Of a stretch of DNA of 64,000 bases, positions 1 to 12,528 are shown one piece after another. The translations under genes and the position numbers were made by a program. The DNA is from Gossypium raimondii (taxonomy: Eukaryota > Streptophyta > Magnoliopsida > Malvales > Malvaceae). The notes under the pieces are model-generated. The model was not told the DNA's origin. It worked only from the letters and a program-made list of their open reading frames with translations, and searched no databases. The first letter of the stretch is position 1, and each line of letters starts with the position of its first letter. Where the stretch lies: contig NC_068574.1 of NCBI RefSeq assembly GCF_025698545.1, forward strand, positions 42,928,014-42,992,013, in the 5' to 3' direction.

Positions 1-20
1 CAGGAACCAAGCAATATGCC

Positions 21-148
21 AAATTAGTGGACAGTCCACATCATTAACATTGCATATTGTTTTAAGATGAACAAGAATGGAACTAAATTAGTGGACAGTC
101 CACATCATTAACATTGCATACTGTTTTAAGATGAACAAGAATGGAACT
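21..148. repeat. 64-bp tandem duplication (two copies)
   Basis: Two head-to-tail copies, 21-84 and 85-148, differ at a single base (t versus c in the ..gcatattg../..gcatactg.. stretch). Such near-identity points to a recent duplication. No coding potential was seen in it. Confidence 0.9.
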
Positions 149-655
149 AAAGTGTCTACCGAGGAGTAACATACTGCTATTTTTGTAAATAAAGTACAGA
201 AAGTGTATAAATAGATGGTTGAATAATACACATCCAGAAAAGATCATTGCCAATAAGCCACTAACAAAGTAGCCTCATAAACAAAGAAATAGTTCTTAGG
301 TTCTGCCTAAATTTCATGATAATGACATAAAAGTACATCAAAGATCAGAGTCGAACTTTGTTCATAAGAACATAAAATAAATCATTGGCAAGAAACAATT
401 TTGCAGCATGTCATATGTGTTGAGCATCCAAAAGAAATAAGAAATTGTCAGCCAGTGGCTCTCATGTTACTCGCCAGCATAGTAGTGTCGCCTCACTATG
501 GCATCCTTAACCCCCGTATGACATGTATACAAACAGCCACCCCTAGAAAGGCAATTCCACTTCATATGTAGCGAAATAAAAATACCTTACTTCATACTTT
601 TTCCTCATTTAGCAAGAAAATTTCTTTACGGATTATGACCAAACATAACTTCAAA

Positions 656-1195
656 GCATTAGCTGACTTCATACTCAGAAGCCGACTACTCATTTGGTGA
701 CCAGTGCTCTCAGCGACAAAACTAAAATCTGAAAGAAACAAATTTCTTCTTAACACAATTATAATAGCATTACAAAGTAGAATAAAATAGCAAAAACCAT
801 GACACTTGCAGATAAATTAGGTCCAAGAAGGATCTAACTGAACAACAAATCGAAAAAGTGAGGAGACCTATGATCAAGGAAACTATAACTCTAAATTTAC
901 CCTGCACTCCCCGATCCATCATTAGCCTCCCAGCTGATAGTAGCACGATAAAATTCTGGCCGAACTGGATCCATCTTTAAGAAGAGAGGTGCTTCAGGAA
1001 GAACCTTCAAGCCTAATTAGAGAATTTAACCTTACACAAATTTTGTTTTAGGAAGCTGAAAAAGCTTTTGAAAGTCATTAAAATGAAAACAGTAGCCAAT
1101 GTAGTACGTTCACCATAGTAACACCAACTGTAGCAAGTAGTCTTACTTCTGAAGCAGCTAATCTTTCTCCAGATTTTAGAATTTCCAGTGTATCA
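656..1195 (-). pseudogene. CNX1: CNX1 (molybdopterin molybdenumtransferase) exon fragments
   Basis: Three stretches on the minus strand read like the E (MoeA/gephyrin) domain of plant CNX1, which inserts molybdenum into molybdopterin. About 1195-1095 contains GERLAASE and LLATVGVTMV. 1012-901 contains DPVRPEFYRA and ends NDGSGSAG at a GT donor. 721 to about 660 contains FVAESTGHQMSSRLLSMKSA. The junction 901/721 splices in frame (GCAGG to TTTTGTC) with GT-AG borders, so introns are retained. The exons that should lie between the first and second pieces are missing, and sequence after SANAL departs from the family. The MogA (G) domain is not seen. It is therefore a broken, DNA-level copy rather than a processed one. 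Similarity was judged from memory of the family, not from a search. Confidence 0.75.
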
Positions 1196-1762
1196 AACAG
1201 AGAACTAAAGCAATAATACCAAACAGTAGAGTTTAAAACATATCACCAGTTTTTATTTGTCTAAAAAATGGGCATCTGTGAGAATATATATATATATAAT
1301 ATAAACATCAGAATCAATACTGGAGCTGGACGTTGACCAACTATGCAACACTTTACATAGATATGCTGACCTTTTAATTGAAAACATAATACAATCATAA
1401 ACAGTCTAAGCTGATGAAAGGTTAAATGAAAGAACCCTACAAGTGAATCAAGCTGAAGAGTGCATGAATATAAAAAAGAACAATATAGCAACAAGCACTT
1501 ACGAAGCAGCTATAGCAAGGATCATTAACGTTTAACAGTATCCTATTAACTTCAAAAAAAAAAGAGTAGTTCCAAGATTTTAAGAAATCAAGAAAAAAGC
1601 ATCAATTCATGCACATAAGCAATTCAAAAACACCGTTGCCCTCTCATCATAAGCAAGTTAAGATATAATTAAGATAAAACCATGCAAATAAACAAATAAT
1701 AGTACCATTAGGTGGAGCAAAAAGAAGTGAAGAACAAATAGTATAATAATAGTTACAAGAAC

Positions 1763-2419
1763 CTGGTGTTCAGTGTTGACAATTTTGTTGGTGAAACAAT
1801 CAAAAGACCCAAAATTCGATTTCCATTCAGCAACAAGGCCTCTTGATTCCCACTCAGTAACAACACTCAACACATCGGGATTCGTCACTGTGAAATAAGG
1901 AGCACCATGATCGAATAACAGCTCTCTCCCATCTTCACTTATCTCTCTAAATTCCCAGAGTTACATATTACCAAAAACAACAAAAATTCATTAAACTATG
2001 CACTTTAAAATTTTATTCCTGCTTCCCAAAACACTAGCAAATAATAGAACATAAAAAAAGGCAGTCAAAATTCGTCAAAGAAAATGAATTTTTAATAAAA
2101 AAATAAGTGGAGAGAAATAAAAAAGGAACCTTCTTTGAGACATGCGGCCACCAGGACCCCTGGCAGAGTCAAAAAGGGTCACTGAAATTCCATTCCTTGC
2201 CAAAGTAGCGGCACAAACAGACCCTGAAACTGTGAATTTCAAGTTTTTAAAGTTAACAAAATAATGATAATAATAAATCTAAAAAAAAGATCAGAGGAGT
2301 GGGGTTTTAATTTTTGTTTATTAGTGGGTGGAGAAAGAGAAAGTGGGATATTATAGTAGATAGTAAGTATGGATACTTCCGCTTCCCACCACGGTAACCT
2401 TGGCGACAGTGTTTTGCAT
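1763..2419 (-). CDS. Renalase-like FAD/NAD(P)-binding oxidoreductase, 5' exons (partial)
   Basis: Three exons splice cleanly: 2419-2377 (ATG start), 2229-2130 and 1946-1763, 109 codons in total. The product opens with a beta strand and the dinucleotide-binding loop GSGISGSVCAATLARNG at about residues 12-28. GRMSQRR and then FDHGAPYF and WESRGLVAEW follow, an order typical of plant renalase-like amine-oxidase-fold flavoproteins. All borders are GT-AG (donors GTATCC, GTTCCT, GTTCTT). A usable donor follows exon 3, but no further exon of this family was found between 1762 and 1. The 3' part therefore either lies beyond the window, making CNX1 fragments part of intron 3, or has been lost. Upstream in-frame sequence has no other ATG before non-coding DNA. 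Substrate is unknown. Confidence 0.75.
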
Positions 2420-2871
2420 TCTATCCCGGTCGGTGTCGTAAACGGTGATGCTAATCAACTGGGGTTCATCTGTAATTACCGTGCCTATTAAACAAAGCAG
2501 TTTTAACAGAACCCATGCGTTGGGGTTCGGAACCCAGAAGCAAATTCAATAGAGAAAGGGTGAACAATCGAAGAATGTAAAATTTCTGTAAATTTTTTGC
2601 TAAACTCTAAACAATCAGAAAATAACTAAAAACAAAGCAGAAAGAATAATTAAAGAGAAGAAGAAGAAGAAAAGAAACTCACCGGTGGAAGAGGAACAAA
2701 GAACCAGAGGAAAAGAAACAAAGGCAAAGAACTTGATATCTCAGGCAAAGAACCAGAGGGAAGAACAGTTTTTGGGGGAGAAAAATGGAAATTACCATCC
2801 AAAACAACTTTTGGCTGAAGAAAAAGAGAAAATTTTAACTTCTTCATATGAAGAAAAAGAGAAAATTTGCA
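2420..2871 (-). other. Presumed 5' region of the renalase-like gene
   Basis: Read on the minus strand this is a pyrimidine-rich stretch. It contains a possible splice donor near 2683 (CACCG then GTGAGT), compatible with an intron in the 5' UTR. A 19-base block (gaagaaaaagagaaaattt) occurs twice, near 2817 and 2850, next to the junction with retrotransposon DNA. A long minus-strand reading frame here is low-complexity and runs into integrase sequence, so it is not called as a gene. Confidence 0.4.
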
Positions 2872-5790
2872 TTAACTCAGTCCAACATGACAGAGTCTGA
2901 CACTTACAACTATACAAAGCCTCGTAAGGTGCTATCTGGATGCTAGACTGAAAATTGTTATTGTAGGCGAACTCAGCTAGCGATAGAAAACCCTCCCAAC
3001 TACCTGGAAAATCTATCACATAACTCCGAAGCATATCCTCTAGTATCTGAACCACCCTCTCAGATTGACCATCAGTCTGAGGATGGAACGGAGTACTGAA
3101 GTCTAATCTCGAACCCAAAGCCTCATGCAGTTTTTTCCAGTACCGAAAAGTGAAATGAGGATCCCTATCAGAAATTATAGAAACTGGAACCCTGTGCAGT
3201 TTTAGAATCTTGGAAATATAAAGCTTCTCTAACTTTTGCAAAGAGTAGTCCGTTCGAACCGAAATAAAATAAGCAGACTTGATCAATCAATCCACGATGA
3301 CCCAAACAGAATTCTTCTTAGTGGGTATCAAGGGCAACCCAATAACGAAGTCCATCATCACTCATTCTTATTTCTATAAAGGAATCTTAACGGGTTACAG
3401 TAAACCCGAAGGAAACCGCTACTTAGCCTTAACTTACTGGCACGTCAAACAACAAGCAACGAAATTTGAAACCTCACACTTTAATCCCGGTGACCATACA
3501 GCTCATGGAGATCTCGATATATCTTATTACCACCGAGATGCGTAGCATAAGGGCTACTATACGTCTTTCTCAGAATCGACTGCCTCAGATCAAAATCATT
3601 CGGCACACAGATCCGACCTCAAAAACACAAAACTCCATCCTTATTCAGTCTAAAATCAGAAATACTACCACTATCAATCTAACAAAATCGTAAACTCAAA
3701 GACTCATTCCCTAACTGCTTATCCTGAATTTGATCAATCCAAGTTGGCTTAACTTGTAACTGGCTAACAATCCTCCATCATCGAACAGACTAAGACGAGC
3801 GAACATCGCTCTCAAATCAGTCATAATCTTTGAGCAGCTAAATTCATCTACGCTGTCTAAAATTCAACTCTTTCTGAGTAAGGAGGTACTTGAGGCTCTT
3901 GTGATCAGTGTAGATGATACACCTTTCATCATACAGATAGTGCCTTCAAATCTTTAACGTAAAAACCACAGCAACCAACTTGAGATCATGCATTGGATAA
4001 TTCCCTTTGTGTGTCTTAAGCTGGCGGGAAGCATAAGCCACAACTCTTCCATCTTGTATCAATACACATCCCAAACCGACATGCAACGCATCACTGTACA
4101 CCATAAACTTTTTACCAGATTCAGGCTGTATCAGAATAGGAGCCTAGGCCAGAACAGACTTGAGCTTCTCAAAGCTCAATTATTACGCATCAATCCAAAC
4201 AAACGGAACACCCTTGTACAAAAGTTTAGTCAAATGACCTGCAATCAGAGAAAACACTTCGACAAATTGTCTATAATATTCCGTCAAACCCAAAAAACTG
4301 CGAATCTCAAACAGGTTCTTAGGTTGTTTCAAATCAAACATAGTCTCAATCTTTCTCGGATCAACTCGGATCCCCTCAGAAGAAACTACGTACCCCAAAA
4401 AAGTTACCTCTTGTAACCAAAACTCACACTTGCTTAACTTAGTGTAAAGTTGTTTCTCTCGGTGTATCTAAAGCACTACTCTAAGATGCTCATCATGCCC
4501 ATCCTCAATCTTAGAGTAAACCAGAATATCATCGATGAAGACTATGATTAACTGATCCAGATACGGCTAAAAAATTTCGTTCATCAGATCCATAAATGCA
4601 GCCGGAGCATTCATCAGACCAAAGGGCATAACTAGAAACTCGTAGTGCCCATAACGAGTCCTAAACATCGTCTTATGAACATCAACCCCTGTAACTCTAA
4701 GTTGATAATACCCAGAATGGAGATCAATTTTTGAAAACACAAAAGCCCCTCAGAACTGATCAAACAAATCGTTGATCCTCGGAAGTGGATACTTATTCTT
4801 TATAGTCAGTTTATTCAACTGTCGATAGTCAATGCACATCCTCATTATGTTATTCTTTTTCTTTAAAAATAGAACCGGTGCCTCTGTAGAGACACACTAA
4901 GGCAGATAATACCACGATCCAAAAGTTCTTGAAGTTGAGCCTTAAGCTCTATAAGCTCATTCAGTGTCATACAGTATGGATCAATGGACACCAAAGTTGT
5001 ACTAAGTAGAAGCTCAATTCCGAGCTCAACTTCCCGATTCGGAGGTAAACCTGGTAACTCCTCAGAAAAGACATCTAGAAAGTCCCTCACAGTTCTGATA
5101 TCTCCGACCAAAAAATCCCTAGAAATAGAAACACTGGCGTAAGCCAAATATGCCTCACACCCTTTTCAAACCAATTTCTCAGCCACAAGAGCGAAGATCA
5201 CATTGGACAGATAATCTCGACGTTCACCGATCATAACCACCTCCTTATCATCCTCAGTTCTTAAAACGACCCTATTAGTTGTGCAATCCAAACTAACTCG
5301 GTGCTTAACAAACCAATCCATACCCAGAATCAAGTCAAACTCCCCAAACGGTAACTCCATTAGATTTGCCAGAAATACAGCCCCTTGCACTTCTAACGGA
5401 ACATTCCTATAAAGTTTATTAACCCAAATAGACTGCCCCAACGGACTCAGTACAGTAATCTCATTAGAAGTGCTCTCAACAGAAATCTCCAGGTTTTAGA
5501 AACAGTACTAGTTACATAGGAGTGTGTAAAACCAATGTCTATCAGAGCAGTATAAGGTACATCAAAAATAAAGAACGTACCGGTGATAACAACAGAAGCG
5601 TCTCTATCCTCTTGGCGTCGAGCAGCATAAACCAATACAAGTTGCCTTACCTCAGTCTAATTAGCACCACTGTCTGGTACTCTCTGCCCTCAGCCCATAC
5701 CATTACCACCCTTAGCCGGTCCACGGTCCCTAGGTGGTTGCTGAACTGCCCTCTAAGGCTATACAAAACCCGGTCCTAAAGCTTTCATCT
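2872..5790 (-). mobile_element. Ty3/gypsy pol remnant (protease, RT, RNase H, integrase)
   Basis: Decayed pol of the gypsy element whose 5' LTR is at 7175-9411. In minus-strand order: an aspartic protease stretch at about 5635-5166, with DIGFTHSYV in place of a D-T/S-G active site; reverse transcriptase at about 5147-4183, with the catalytic FIDDIL at 4540-4521 and the downstream [12 protein letters not shown]; RNase H remnants at about 4180-3840; and integrase at about 3760-2872, with DRDPHF and FHPQTDGQSERVVQ. Multiple stops and frameshifts break every domain. Integrase stops abruptly after CWTEL near 2872, so its C terminus, the polypurine tract and the 3' LTR are absent. Confidence 0.9.
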
Positions 5791-6846
5791 GATCAACTTG
5801 TTGTAGACACCCTCTAATCCGATAATCCAAAGACCCACACCTCAGACAAGCCCCTAACCTCCTTCAACGCTTGTCCGGATGGCGCTTACCACAATTTCCA
5901 CAATGCTAAATCCCAGTAGAAGCAGCAATAACTCCCACTCTAACCGACCCATCAGGTCTGGCCCACTTCTTAGGCCTCTAAATAGAACTAGAGGGCTCTG
6001 AATCCCTCTTATTCTTACCTCTCTCACGATCCCTATTTTGGCGCTGCACGTACTTAACCGCTTCAGCGATCTTCGCCTTATCTACCAGAACTAACCTCTT
6101 CAGCGGTCTTCGCCTTATCTACCAGAACTGCGAACTCTCGTTTCCTCTGTGGAGCAATCAAAACCCTCAAACTATCTCTCAAACTAACCTTAAAATAGAC
6201 GCATCTGTCATACTCAGACGCCACCATGCCCCAAGAGTAGCGACTTAACCTTAGAAATTTGGCCTCACACTCAGCCACAGATCTATCACCTTGCATGAGA
6301 TTTATAAACTCACACATGCGCGTGTCCACATAGCTCGCCCCCACAAACTTCCCCTGAAAAAAGCCTTAAAGAATTCCCAGTTCAGATGATCCGGCTGAGT
6401 ACCCTCCTCAACCGATAACCACCACTGATACGACTCGTTGCGAAGCAGAGAGACTGCACCTTTAAGTTTCTGCTCAGGAGTACAGTTTGTATCATTCATA
6501 ATCCTCTCGGTAGTCTCCAACAAATACTTGGCCACAGTAGGGGTCACTCCAGTGACACCCCTAAATAGCTCAGCACTATTGGATCGGAGTTGTTCAGTTG
6601 CCGACCCATGGCCCCCAAATCCAAAATGGGGTCTAGCGACCCTCTCCAACACCCTCAATATGGTTTGGGACAGTGCATTGTCCCTAGCCAAGCGGCTTTA
6701 AGACCCAGTCTTAGTAGAAGGCAAAACCAGTGTCTCACTCGTGTCTAAGTTTAGCATACTGCCCAAAGAGGAAGACTCAGCTTGAGCCCCCTTGCAGTCT
6801 CTACTGCGCCCACGAATACCACGACCGCGAGTTCCACAAGCACTCA
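5791..6846 (-). mobile_element. Ty3/gypsy gag remnant
   Basis: Minus-strand gag of the same element. It probably began at the ATG at 6846 (MSACGTRGRG), but an in-frame stop follows at about residue 49. The capsid-like part reads through EQKLKGAVSLL and YQWWLSVEEG in the 6691-6302 frame, then shifts frame into FINLMQGDRSVAECEAKFLR (6344-6078). A degenerate zinc knuckle (CGNCGKRHPDKR, then CLRCGS) lies at about 5960-5820. The 6060-6130 stretch carries a short internal duplication. Not functional. Confidence 0.85.
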
Positions 6847-7158
6847 TCGTATATTTCAAATTTTATCTATATTATAAAATTTTATGTATCAGTTCTAGTA
6901 TTTATTAGCAGATATTTTATGCGCAAATTATCAAAAGTTTAGGAATGCTTTCAGAGATTTCAATCTCTAACTAACTCAGTATAGTTTCAGAAAGTACTAA
7001 CTACAGTGTTTTCAGAATATTTCATTTAATGTGCAGAAATACTTACAGGATCGGTGCCGGAGACTCAGTGTACCACATACTTTCTCAAATTATCTGAATT
7101 ATTTGAAAGCCAATTCTTTTTTTAACTCAAAATTCACAGCCTGAGTTTTGCAACCTAA

Positions 7159-7169
7159 CTCTGATACCA
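7159..7169 (-). other. Primer-binding site, initiator-Met tRNA type
   Basis: On the minus strand TGGTATCAGAG lies five bases inside the LTR end, the standard plant LTR-retrotransposon primer site complementary to the 3' end of initiator methionine tRNA. It fixes the element's orientation and identifies 7175-9411 as the 5' LTR. Confidence 0.9.
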
Positions 7170-7174
7170 CTAAA

Positions 7175-9411
7175 TGTAACACTCCAAACCCAGCTTAGAT
7201 GTTATGGCCGAATCTGGAGATATCACAAAGAGAGGTTTTGAAAACAGAGTTGTTTCGATTAAAGCTTTGAAATATTTATTTGTAAAAAAAACTATTACTA
7301 AAAACATTATTTAAACAATTCATTGTCAAAACATAGTTTATGACGGAAGTTTTAGAATTCGTTATATTTAATAACCCCGTTCGTATTTTCAGAAAAATCG
7401 TTGTTTTAGTAAAAACCATGTTTAGCCATCCATCGCAAGTAAAAAGTCAAGTCAAAATCCAGACCCATAATAAATTCAAACAGTCCAGAAAGTCCATAAA
7501 TTACAAAACTCCCAGAAAACAATCCATAATTAAATAAGTAAATATCATAATCTTATGATATCATAATTAAACTCCCAAAAAATAGTCACCATGAGGCTCC
7601 GTCACACCGATCTGTTTAAGTTTGTGGATTACCTGAACATAACAGACAAACAGATGTGAGTTTTCGTAAACTCGGTGTGCAACCCAACAGAATTAAACAT
7701 GCTTTTCATGCAGATAACACATACACAGTTAGGTTCAGATTCATATTCAAACTTAAGTCCTTTACAGATACAGATAAAGATAACAGAATCAGATATGCAG
7801 AACAGATATACAAAATCCTATCCCTCATCCTCTACACACCAACTCTGACCAACTCATCACACCATGTGGGGTTAAAAACACCCACTCATCCCTACACACC
7901 ACATTGTGTCATTACAACACATATCAGACAATATGCAGCCACACTGCCAGAGTATAGGCGAAGGTCGCCATACAGAACACTTTCTCCACATATACAAAAC
8001 TCACCCCAGTCATAGATACAGATATACAAATACAGTAATCCCATGCATAACATGCTCATAAACAGATGTCATATAAAAATAGTTAACAGAATAATCAGAC
8101 ATGCATAACAATGCCTAACTCAGAACAGAATATCAGATCTCACATAATTTTAGGGTTTGGTTAGCCCTTACCGACCTTGTGGTAGGCCTTTAGTCGATTG
8201 AAACAATCCGTGCGACCTTAGGGAAAATTACAGAATTATGGGCCCATGTGCTCGTGTGGCTTACCTATGTAGGCCCAAACGCTCGTGTGGCCTACACGCC
8301 TATATTACCCTTGCCCGTATGACCCACATGGCCTGATCAAACCCATACGCCCAACTTGGCCTAGCCTGTGTGGCCCACACGGCCACACTCACACCACCAC
8401 ACGGTCATGTCTTACTCACGGTCATGCCCTCGTCAGCCACACGGCCATGTCTTGCACACAGAAAACCATACGACGAGGCACACACCCGTGTGGCGTCGAT
8501 AGTGTGGTTTTCAAAGCTCAATTTTCTGCATTTTGGGCACACACCTGGTACGATTTTGGTGCGAAAACACTCCTAAGGCCTTCAAAACCTAAAACATAGC
8601 GTCTAAATGCCCAATTAGCAGTCAATTACGAATTGATACATAATTTGAAATAACGCACATGACTTACCGATGACACGAACAGACCCTAGCACGATTTGGG
8701 TTATCCGAACAAAACTTCACCGCTCACCACCTTCTCATATACCACAAATATGCAAAAATCAGTCCCTTAACTACTCACAATTTTGCCAAAACAAAAGTAT
8801 AGCCCTAACCAGCATTTTGGAAATCAAAACTTACAGAATACCATAGCCTCACTTACTAGAATCGTGTGATGAACACTGAAATAACGAGAAACAAAGATAC
8901 AATAGCAGACCAGAAAGAAACAGAACCGTAGGAAAGAAGAGGAAAAAGAAAATGGTAGGGAACAGGGACACTAACGTCAGATTGACTTTGAAGAGAGAGA
9001 AATTAATTGAAAATTTAAAAAAAATAAAAATCAAATATTTACCAACATATCCCCTGATTTTCTCCCACTAACTCACCACCTCCTCAGACTTTTAGCCCAA
9101 CCAAAACTCTATCAGTCAACTGAGCAAAAATTAACACATTTACTAATGCAAGGATTTGAACATAGGACCTCTAACACAGTAACTCCCTTACCACTCGAAC
9201 CAGCAAGCTCATTCTTATATAAATTAACAGACAGTTTAATATAAACCCACTTAACAAGCGTAAGGCTAGGATCAGAAAAATAACAAAATTTGGCAAATGT
9301 GAGACTTGAACCCAAGACCTCTCAAACACATAAAATAGTTAACCACTGAAGCAGACAGATATATGTGTCAAATATTTACAGAAACAGAAATTAATTATTC
9401 AGGGCATTACA
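7175..9411 (-). mobile_element. 5' LTR of the truncated gypsy element
   Basis: A 2,237-bp LTR that reads TGTAATGCCC...GGAGTGTTACA on the minus strand and is followed by the primer site. Its last 40 or so bases closely match the end of the solo LTR at 19412-21295, so both belong to one family. It holds the cytosine/guanine-rich cacacgg/cgtgtg blocks common in this type of LTR (8250-8500). The partner LTR is absent, so no target duplication can be tested. Confidence 0.85.
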
Positions 9412-12277
9412 AAGAGAGCTGGAGAATAGTATAAATTGGTTTGATGGGAATTGATTTGGGAAAACTAAAATTTGGAGGTTTTGGATTAAGGATTTAATGG
9501 TATATATATTGAATGCAAAGATGTGAAATTTGTTTAAAGGGTTAAAAGTTTGAGTATAAATATTCTTAGGGGTTGAATTATTAAATTAAAATAAGTGGGT
9601 GATAAATTAGTAATTAGTATTAAATTTCAAAGTGGGATTAGAATAAGGGACTATTTAAATAATTAGTCTATTAATTTGATGAGTTATGGTTAGTGGATAA
9701 TTACGAGGAATTATATATATATGTAATATATGTTAATTGTATAATAATGCTTAAATTAGTAATTATGTTAAGTTATAACAAAAATGAAAATATGAATCAA
9801 ATAAAAGAAACAAATAGAGTAGTGGAGAAATATAAAGGAAAGGGAAACAAAATTAAAGCTTCATCTCTTTTGCATGCCAAGAAAAAGGTTAGCGCCATTC
9901 GGCCTTTAAGTTTCATTAATTGAAGCTTAACTTTATTGGTATGATTTGATCATTTTCAATTAAACTTTATATTTTTAGTAGTAGATTACCCATGTGGAAA
10001 TTTAGAGAAATTATTATGATATTTGCGAAAGTTGCTATATATTGTTGAAAAACTCTAATGTTTTGGTGGATTCTTCTTTGTGCTGGAAATTTTGAGTTGA
10101 ATTACTAAGTTTAGTGAGCCAGTAAAATATTTTGTATTATGAGTTTTATTAGTATTAGCTTTCAAGGAGTTAAATGCTATAAATTAAACTAGCATGGTGT
10201 TAAGTTATAAAATTCAAGAATTTAGGGATTGTTAATAAATTATATGTATATGTGGTTAGTTATGGAAATTAGATGAAGATGCAATCAAGCTAATTTTGAT
10301 GTTAATGATTTAGTTGAGTAAATGTCAATTGTTGAGGGTAAAAGTATAAATTATTATCTAAGGTTAATTGATTTAATTAAAAGCAAGTATGGTATTCAAA
10401 TTAAGTAATGGAATTAATTTGTTAATTTGATCAAGAGAAGAATAAATCGGGTATCAACCGTGGGAAGGAAAAGATTACTGAGTAGACGTCTTCGATTTGT
10501 AGCATCCGTCGTATTTTGGTAAGTTCATAGTCTTGAACTTAACCTTTTGTCTATTTATTTGACTATTATTTAATGTTATTTGAATACTTGATATACAATA
10601 TTTTGTCTATATTTGAATGAAGATGATATCTAATGAATGAGGAAATTGCGGAATGAAATAGTGTCAATTTTTTGGTTAAACCAACTAAAGCTAGGCTCAC
10701 ATTTAATATCGTCGGTTTGTCCGACTAGCGCTGGGTGAAATTTTTGTCAGTTTATCTGACTAGTGCTAGGCACACATTCGTCGATTTATCCGACCAGTGC
10801 TGGGCACAAATATTGTTGGTTTATCCAACTAGAACTGGGCTCACTAATTATTTTGTCGGTTTATCCGACCAGCTCTGGGCGCAAACTCTTTCGCAGATTA
10901 TCCGCTAGGCACCAGGTGTCGTGTATCAATTGGACTATACAACAAGGTTTTATGAATCATCTAAGAAGGATGGTTATAAGTATTACTAAAGAATATTATA
11001 TATATTTATGTATATACATTTATTTATTAGAAGATATGATATATTCTTGAGTTAGATTATTAAAGTTGTGAAATAAATTCAAATGCTTTAGATATATTTG
11101 TAGTTATTCGAATAAGTGAAGTTGCTTATTATGGATTGGTTTGTGTCATAATATAAGTAAATTGTTGATTGATCCATGTAAAGCTATTTATATAGCAAGT
11201 GATGTAAATTGAGATATATGTTCAAACCAACTAAATGTGAATACTTGTGAAAATTGAGTATAGCATGAAATAATGTGATGAAATGCATAAAATTGAAATG
11301 GTAATATCTTGTAATTGTATGTTTAGATAGTAGTATGATGACATAATTCAATTTGAGCATTCATGTATCATATCATGTCTTCAAATGCTCAAATTATAGA
11401 AATATCATTGAGTTTTACTTAGTGTCTGGTTTTGTTTTCCGTGCACAGGTTAGGTACACTCTTTTGATTGCCGACTCAGCATCCAACAACAATCCCGATC
11501 TCAAGTGTGGTGATGTTTAATTTTGTAATGGCATGTACCTAGGATGTCTTTGGTTATTAGTTGTTTTGTGAATATGATGTAAATTGAGTTATAAGTATAT
11601 GTTTATGTTTGAAGCTAAATGTTAGTATGTGTTTTGACCAAAGGCTTGATATGTGTATGAAACTTAAAGCTTTATGTTAGGCTAAATTGAGTGATTTTTT
11701 CGTACTTTAAACTTTGATTTGGATGATGCATTATTGATGTGTTTTGATGATATAAAATGTGGTACCAAATAGGGTACATTGGTTAGGCACTTAGGATGAT
11801 TGTTTTGGCATGTTTTGATTATGTTTAATCGTATTTTGAATAGGCTGAATGATTGGTATTTGAATTGCTTAAGGCCCAAGTAAGCTTGAAATGGAAAGCT
11901 TGTTGTTTAAGGTACATTTTAGGTCCAGACAGCCAGAGACACGGGCGTGTGACTCGTCTCACACAGTTTGGCGACACTGCTGTGTGTCACCTATTGAATG
12001 CTTAAGGTGCAAGTCAGTTAGTTACACGGCCGTGTGACCTCTGTTTTCAATTTTTGTAAATTTTTCCTAAGTTTTCCAAGTGATTTCAAATTGGTCTTGA
12101 TTTGTTTGTAAAGTATTTTTAGGGCCTCAAGGGCTCGATTTAGGGACGATATCTGTATGTAGGAATGGTTTAAGTTATGTTTATGATTTTTGAATGAAAT
12201 TAATTATAAATGTTCCAATTGTACGGTAATGCTCGAAACCCTAATCCGTGACGGAGAGGGCTTAGGGGTGTTACAGG
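9412..12277 (+). mobile_element. 5'-truncated gypsy-type solo LTR
   Basis: The right end, GGGGTGTTACA at 12277, is a typical LTR end. The body contains repeated variants of ggtttatccgaccag (10680-10900), a promoter-to-leader stretch near 11430-11520 and paired acacgg/cgtgtga motifs near 11940-12030. No TGTAA start is seen. The sequence begins flush against the neighbouring gypsy LTR, whose insertion or a later deletion probably removed the 5' end. It differs from the 7175-9411 family. Confidence 0.65.
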
Positions 12278-12528
12278 AGCGACATTTTCTAGTTTATATT
12301 GTAGAAAACATATTCTTATAAAATTTTGCATTGAATATCAAATAAATTTATATAACTAAGTTATTGTTTAATAATTCATTAAAAATTAAATTAATTGAAA
12401 ATTAATATTTTTAGTAATTTAATTTTTTAAACATGTTCGATAATTTAAAAAAATAAATGATAAAATTTTTCAATCAAAAAATTTGAAAAATGATAAGCAG
12501 ATAAGGATGCAGTTAATGTAAAATTTCT
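12278..12528. other. AT-rich spacer, nothing recognised
   Basis: Between the LTR end and the plastid insertion the sequence is A+T-rich with no family similarity, RNA gene or splice pattern that I can support. Confidence 0.6.

Noticed and set aside
380..560. Minus-strand frame ending VKDAIVRRHYYAGE then stop
   Set aside because: Short, no splice partners or recognised family; not enough to call an exon.
2650..2847. Hydrophobic 65-residue minus-strand frame
   Set aside because: Low-complexity pyrimidine-rich leader sequence; it could be read through a donor near 2683 but has no family match.
9112..9315. 67-residue frame in the gypsy LTR
   Set aside because: Lies wholly within the 7175-9411 LTR, which is non-coding.
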